Source: Dipetalonema caudispina
Lineage: Eukaryota; Nematoda; Chromadorea; Rhabditida; Onchocercidae
Direction: 5' to 3'
NCBI GenBank assembly: GCA_013365325.1
Contig: JABVXV010000004.1
Span: forward strand, 620,001 to 684,000
Length of the DNA stretch: 64,000 bases
Positions 59,929-64,000 of the stretch are shown piece after piece. A model generated the notes under the pieces. That model ran no database searches and was not told where the DNA came from. It saw nothing but the letters and a program-made list of their open reading frames with translations. Every line of letters starts with the position of its first letter. Position 1 is the stretch's first letter. Made by a program: the position numbers and the translations under genes.

Positions 59929-62608
59929 CATTATTGGTAGCAATAAAGAATCATATCATCAATATTGATTGCAGAAAACCGATGATTAACTTGCCAGCTT
60001 CTTCCGTCAAATCAACGTTTTGCAATTTTGCAAAATGCAATCGTGCCAACATTCTACGATCAGTAAAACAAAATCTCAATGATTCTCTCTACAGTTAAAT
60101 ATTATTTGAATAGAAATCTAACAAAAGGTAGCAATCATTCAAACTAGTTCTAATCTCCTAAACAACATATATGGAAATGTTAAATTAGAGATTTGAAAAG
60201 CAATCAATGATTCCACTTCTGATCACTTATCAAAATGTGCAAAAGGAAATGATAGCTTCTTACTGGGTGGTGTCCAAAGAAAGCCAGAAATGTATGGCAT
60301 CATTCAAGTGACATAAGTAAACAAAGTAATTGTGGGATGTCAGTATGGAGAGATGACCATTGGAGTAAATAAAAGAGTCGAAGATGGAATGAATAATAAT
60401 ACAAATAGAAGGTGACTCTAACTATTCAATGTCTCTTTTCTAAGGGAAAATGAATAAAGTGATGTTTATGGACAAATTTGCATACAAATAACTTAAAGCT
60501 GGTAAAGCTTTTAGCATCAAGTTATTGGGATTTGTGACAATAGGAGTTAAAGAAGATCGGAAGAATCTCATCTTTGCTATCATTACGACAGGTCACGAAG
60601 CTAATCTCTTCCCAATAGAATATCTTCCATGAAAAAGAGCTAAATTTGGAGACAGATTCATCGGACTCGAATAGTTGCGTTGAAATCTATCATTCATGAT
60701 TACAGGATTCCAGGAACTCTGCGTTAAGAAGATAGAAATATACCTAAAAACGGGAATAGAATGGTACAAGGATGAACAGATCGGATGAATGTCAAGAAAT
60801 AAAAGTGTAAAAAATGAGTTCAAGAAGACTGTAAACAATAAGTAAGTTAATAATCTTACCTTCCCAAATGCTACCTAACCAGAAATAATAAAACTGTCAG
60901 CGATAATAGCAGAGAAAAATGGACAAATAATTGTTGTCGATATTGAACCATAGGATGTGTAAACTCTTCAAATGAGATAATGAAGAAAAGGAGAAGAAAG
61001 CTGAAAGGAGAAAGATGACCCGTGTAAACAAAAAAATAGGACACAGAGGAGTTTACCTTTAGCTTCTAACCTGCACACCATTTGACGTTTACACTCAACG
61101 ACACATAAAAGTGTCTAAAAATCAATTCCATTATCAAATGCGTAAATTCTGTGAAATATTAGAAAAAATTTTGGAACTATTTTTTTTTTTTCATAACTTT
61201 TTCACATTTCTAAATAATATCCCTCTTAAGTTCAAACTGATTTAGAAAGAAAGAAGAAATATGCATTTTAACTAATAAAAGTCCTTTAACTTCGATCAAA
61301 TGCATTTTGGGACAGATGGATGCATGTTTAATATGGATGCAGCTTGAAAAGTTAGATGATATCAAACATCATAGATGCTTAAGATGACATTTGTGACATT
61401 CATGATTTCGGTGTGACAAAAGAGAAGATTGAGTAGGGCTACTGCTACAGAGCTCAATGATACCAAACCTCACAACATTTGGAGGGCGAACATTTTATGA
61501 TTCCAGTTCGAAAGAACAATGAGGTGAAATTAGGATTCTGAAGGTTAAGCAAGCAGTTATAATCATTTGTCTCTATCATTTTATGATATTTTAGAAACTA
61601 AAAAAACATTTATAGAATCAATCATTTATGAGATCAGTTTAAAAGGGAGCAACTTCAGAAGGTTAAAAATAGGAAATTATAGACTTGATTAAATATAAGT
61701 TATCTGGGAATTATTAAAGATTCGGCTAATTAAATTTCTGACACAATATGGGAGAATGTGTGAACGAAATTAATTGCAGAATATTACGAATAAAATAACA
61801 ATTAAATACGAAAAATAATGGGAACCAAGAAATTTTGATCAATTAAGCTTCAAAACGAAATTTCTCCACAATAGCTCTGACAAACCCAAGGTCAGCTGAG
61901 GACAAATTACAGCACTTATACGACAGAGTCATGTCTATCAATAATTAATGCAGAAAATGACAATGCATTTTGAACTTATTTACAGCCACTTTTACAAATT
62001 TCAAACCAATATTTTCATTAAGAAATTTAAAAAGTATATTAAAAGTTAGATGAATTACAGTTTTTAGATGCTTTCGGAATCTTAACTGTGATTGGTTATC
62101 TTATAATTAGGGACCGTATATTAAGAAATAAGTATTATTCTAAAATTTACATTAAATAAGCACAAAACTTTCCTAGCTGATATGAAACTAATTCAATCTT
62201 TTCAGTCATATATTACCTCTCTGGAAGCATTTATAATTAATTAGTAGAAGCCTAAGTAAAATGAATGGAGCATTCTACTCACCATCTTCTTTCCCGATCT
62301 TCTTATTGTGAATATTTATTGGTTCATTATGCAAGTAGAGCTAACCTTTCATGATCCATTTTTATCAACACCGATCTTTGCTGCTCTTTTCACCATGAAA
62401 ATATTATAATGGTAGAAGATAGCCTAGGAATCTATATGTTCCAGTAACTGAATAGAAATAAATCTTTATAAAGTAATATTTTCATTGTCTCATAATCGAT
62501 TGCTATTGAACAAGCTTTCTAAGTAAAATTGAAATACAATACATGTGTATTTCACAGTAATTCACCATGAACATTCTATAAACTATCTTCTTTTGACCTT
62601 TTTATGGT

Positions 62609-62998
62609 ATGAATAAAAAGATCAACAAAAGTGCGCGCGTTAATGGACATCTCATAGACAACACATGTCAATATAACTACTACAATATGTCACGACAATT
62701 ACTAAATTGTTACGAGTGGTTGACCCTTCCTTCCCTCGAATTATCATCCTATCAATTAAGGCAAATAACAGAAAATGATGCGGAACATTTTATAGGAATT
62801 AATGATATATTCATTAAACCTTATAACAACACTTCTACCAAGTATCAAAAGCTAACTGAAAGGAATTTTTCAGATGGATATTTCCGCAGCACTATTTCTA
62901 TCCATTCTATTTTCGACGTTTATAGAAAAATTTTTTTTTTGGATTTGCATGATGCAATAAACCTTTTTTTTTCACTGTCCATCGCATTTATGGAATAG
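62609..62998 (+). other. 129-codon open frame, no recognised family
   Basis: The longest open frame in 46-64 kb. It begins with ATG and is rich in Asn, Ile, Tyr and Phe. There is no signal peptide, domain or similarity I recognise, and no splice-compatible neighbour. A rough calculation from base composition suggests a chance frame this long is only moderately unlikely in 18 kb searched in six frames. Confidence 0.15.
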
Positions 62999-64000
62999 TC
63001 CATCGCATGACGAAAATAGCAACGAAATGCTTCAAAATTTTTCTAAGTTCTTATTTTCACCAATGTGTAGTTCATGTGACATTTGCAGAGGACGTTTGAA
63101 CTTGGCAATTTCGCTTTTTAGATATATCAGAATTCTTCTATTCCATAACAATAATTATCACTGATGAAGCAAGAGAATAATCTTTACTAGTAAATTGTAT
63201 TCGTGACTGTGCTAGTCTATAACATGATGGAAAGGGTCATTGATGAGCCAATGTCAATTTGGATAAGCCTTAAGCTTAAGGATCTGATGAAGATAAATGT
63301 TAATGAATGATGTCACTAATTGGAAGCAAAAGGATAGAGAAGGAAAAGAGTTCAAGAAGCATTCAAACAGGATAGCAATTAGTATGCCAGGGTCATTGAA
63401 TGTCAAGAAGATTAGCATGTTAAAACATTTATTGTTAGGGATTGTTTGCTAAAAACTGTATTATTGGGAAATCCCGGAATCATTTTTCAGGTAAAAAGAA
63501 CCGGAGAGAGGAGAAATGGAAGCCATATTTTTCAAATCTCATTACAAGCATTTAAAAAAATATTCTTTTACTCGTAATTCCGCGCATTTTGCATTGCAAG
63601 ATATTGCTTATTTTCGAGAACCTATCACTTCAGAAAGAATAAGGCATTATAACAAATGACGGCCAAAACTTGGGAAGAGCCAAGCTTCCTATTCTGTCCT
63701 AGAGAAAACAGTATTTTTTTCTGACACAGTTGTAATTGGAGTGATAACATATAATTGGATCAGGCTATTTTTGTATTACATTAGAGATGTTTGGCCTGAA
63801 AAAACTAATACAAGCTTATTGCAAGCGCCATAAGAGTGCAGAAAATTATTGGTGGAAGCTTTGTTGAGATTAAAAATTTATGAATCATAGAGAAAACGGA
63901 ATAAAAAGAAGACAGTTATTATTAGTATTCTATAAAATTTTTGCTTGGGAAAGAAAACGAAATAAAAGTTAATTTTTAGTGATCGAAAAGGATTTCGAAT

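Larger units (their letters stand above)
46058..64000. other. Long gene-poor region upstream of the cadherin exons
   Basis: About 18 kb of AT-rich DNA with homopolymer runs and microsatellites, and no recognisable conserved protein or RNA gene. It is probably a giant intron or 5' regulatory region of the cadherin long form. I scanned the - strand for cadherin calcium-motif codons (DxNDNxP) and found none. Landmarks: tandem 23-mer at 47503-47548, T29 tract at 49681-49709, G-rich patch at 51071-51099, CT repeats, and a perfect hairpin at 59169-59212. Confidence 0.6.

Overview
The window is nuclear DNA from a nematode, most likely a filarial (clade III, onchocercid-type) worm. It is AT-rich, with many introns of about 100-400 nt, TTTTCAG-type 3' splice sites, and genes recognisable by classical animal families. 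No rRNA, tRNA, CRISPR, intact transposon or bacterial operon was recognised. All gene models were built by hand, joining exons by splice phase and family similarity.

Layout. (1) 1-13982, + strand: the 3' part of a laminin alpha chain (37 exons, 2,223 residues visible; 5' end outside the window), running from LE repeats and one domain IV through the coiled coil to five LG domains. (2) 14642-17308, - strand: a complete 8-exon PLP enzyme, serine racemase/threonine dehydratase type (321 aa), convergent with the laminin. (3) 18614-25453, - strand: a complete 15-exon p90 ribosomal S6 kinase (776 aa), directly upstream of the racemase on the same strand. (4) 25454-32810: 7.4 kb intergenic. (5) 32811-45694, - strand: a 22-exon classical cadherin of HMR-1 type (short form, 1,251 aa), with LamG/EGF ectodomain, one membrane segment and a catenin-binding tail. 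One more cadherin-repeat exon at 45828-46055 lies upstream of the short form's signal-peptide exon and implies a longer isoform. (6) 46056-64000: about 18 kb without a convincing gene, probably a giant intron or 5' regulatory region of the cadherin.

From memory, the C. elegans counterparts lam-3, rskn-1, a serine racemase (T01H8.2, next to rskn-1 T01H8.1) and hmr-1 all map to chromosome I. This supports lam-3 rather than epi-1 for the laminin and suggests an old linkage group. Laminin builds basement membrane, the cadherin builds adherens junctions, and the kinase acts below ERK. No shared pathway is needed to explain their proximity.

The most notable observations are four GC-AG introns among about 78, a conserved kinase exon whose acceptor reads GG instead of AG, a 120-nt copied cadherin exon followed by a poly(A) run inside an upstream intron, the two-start architecture of the cadherin, and a perfect 20-bp inverted repeat in the gene-free region.
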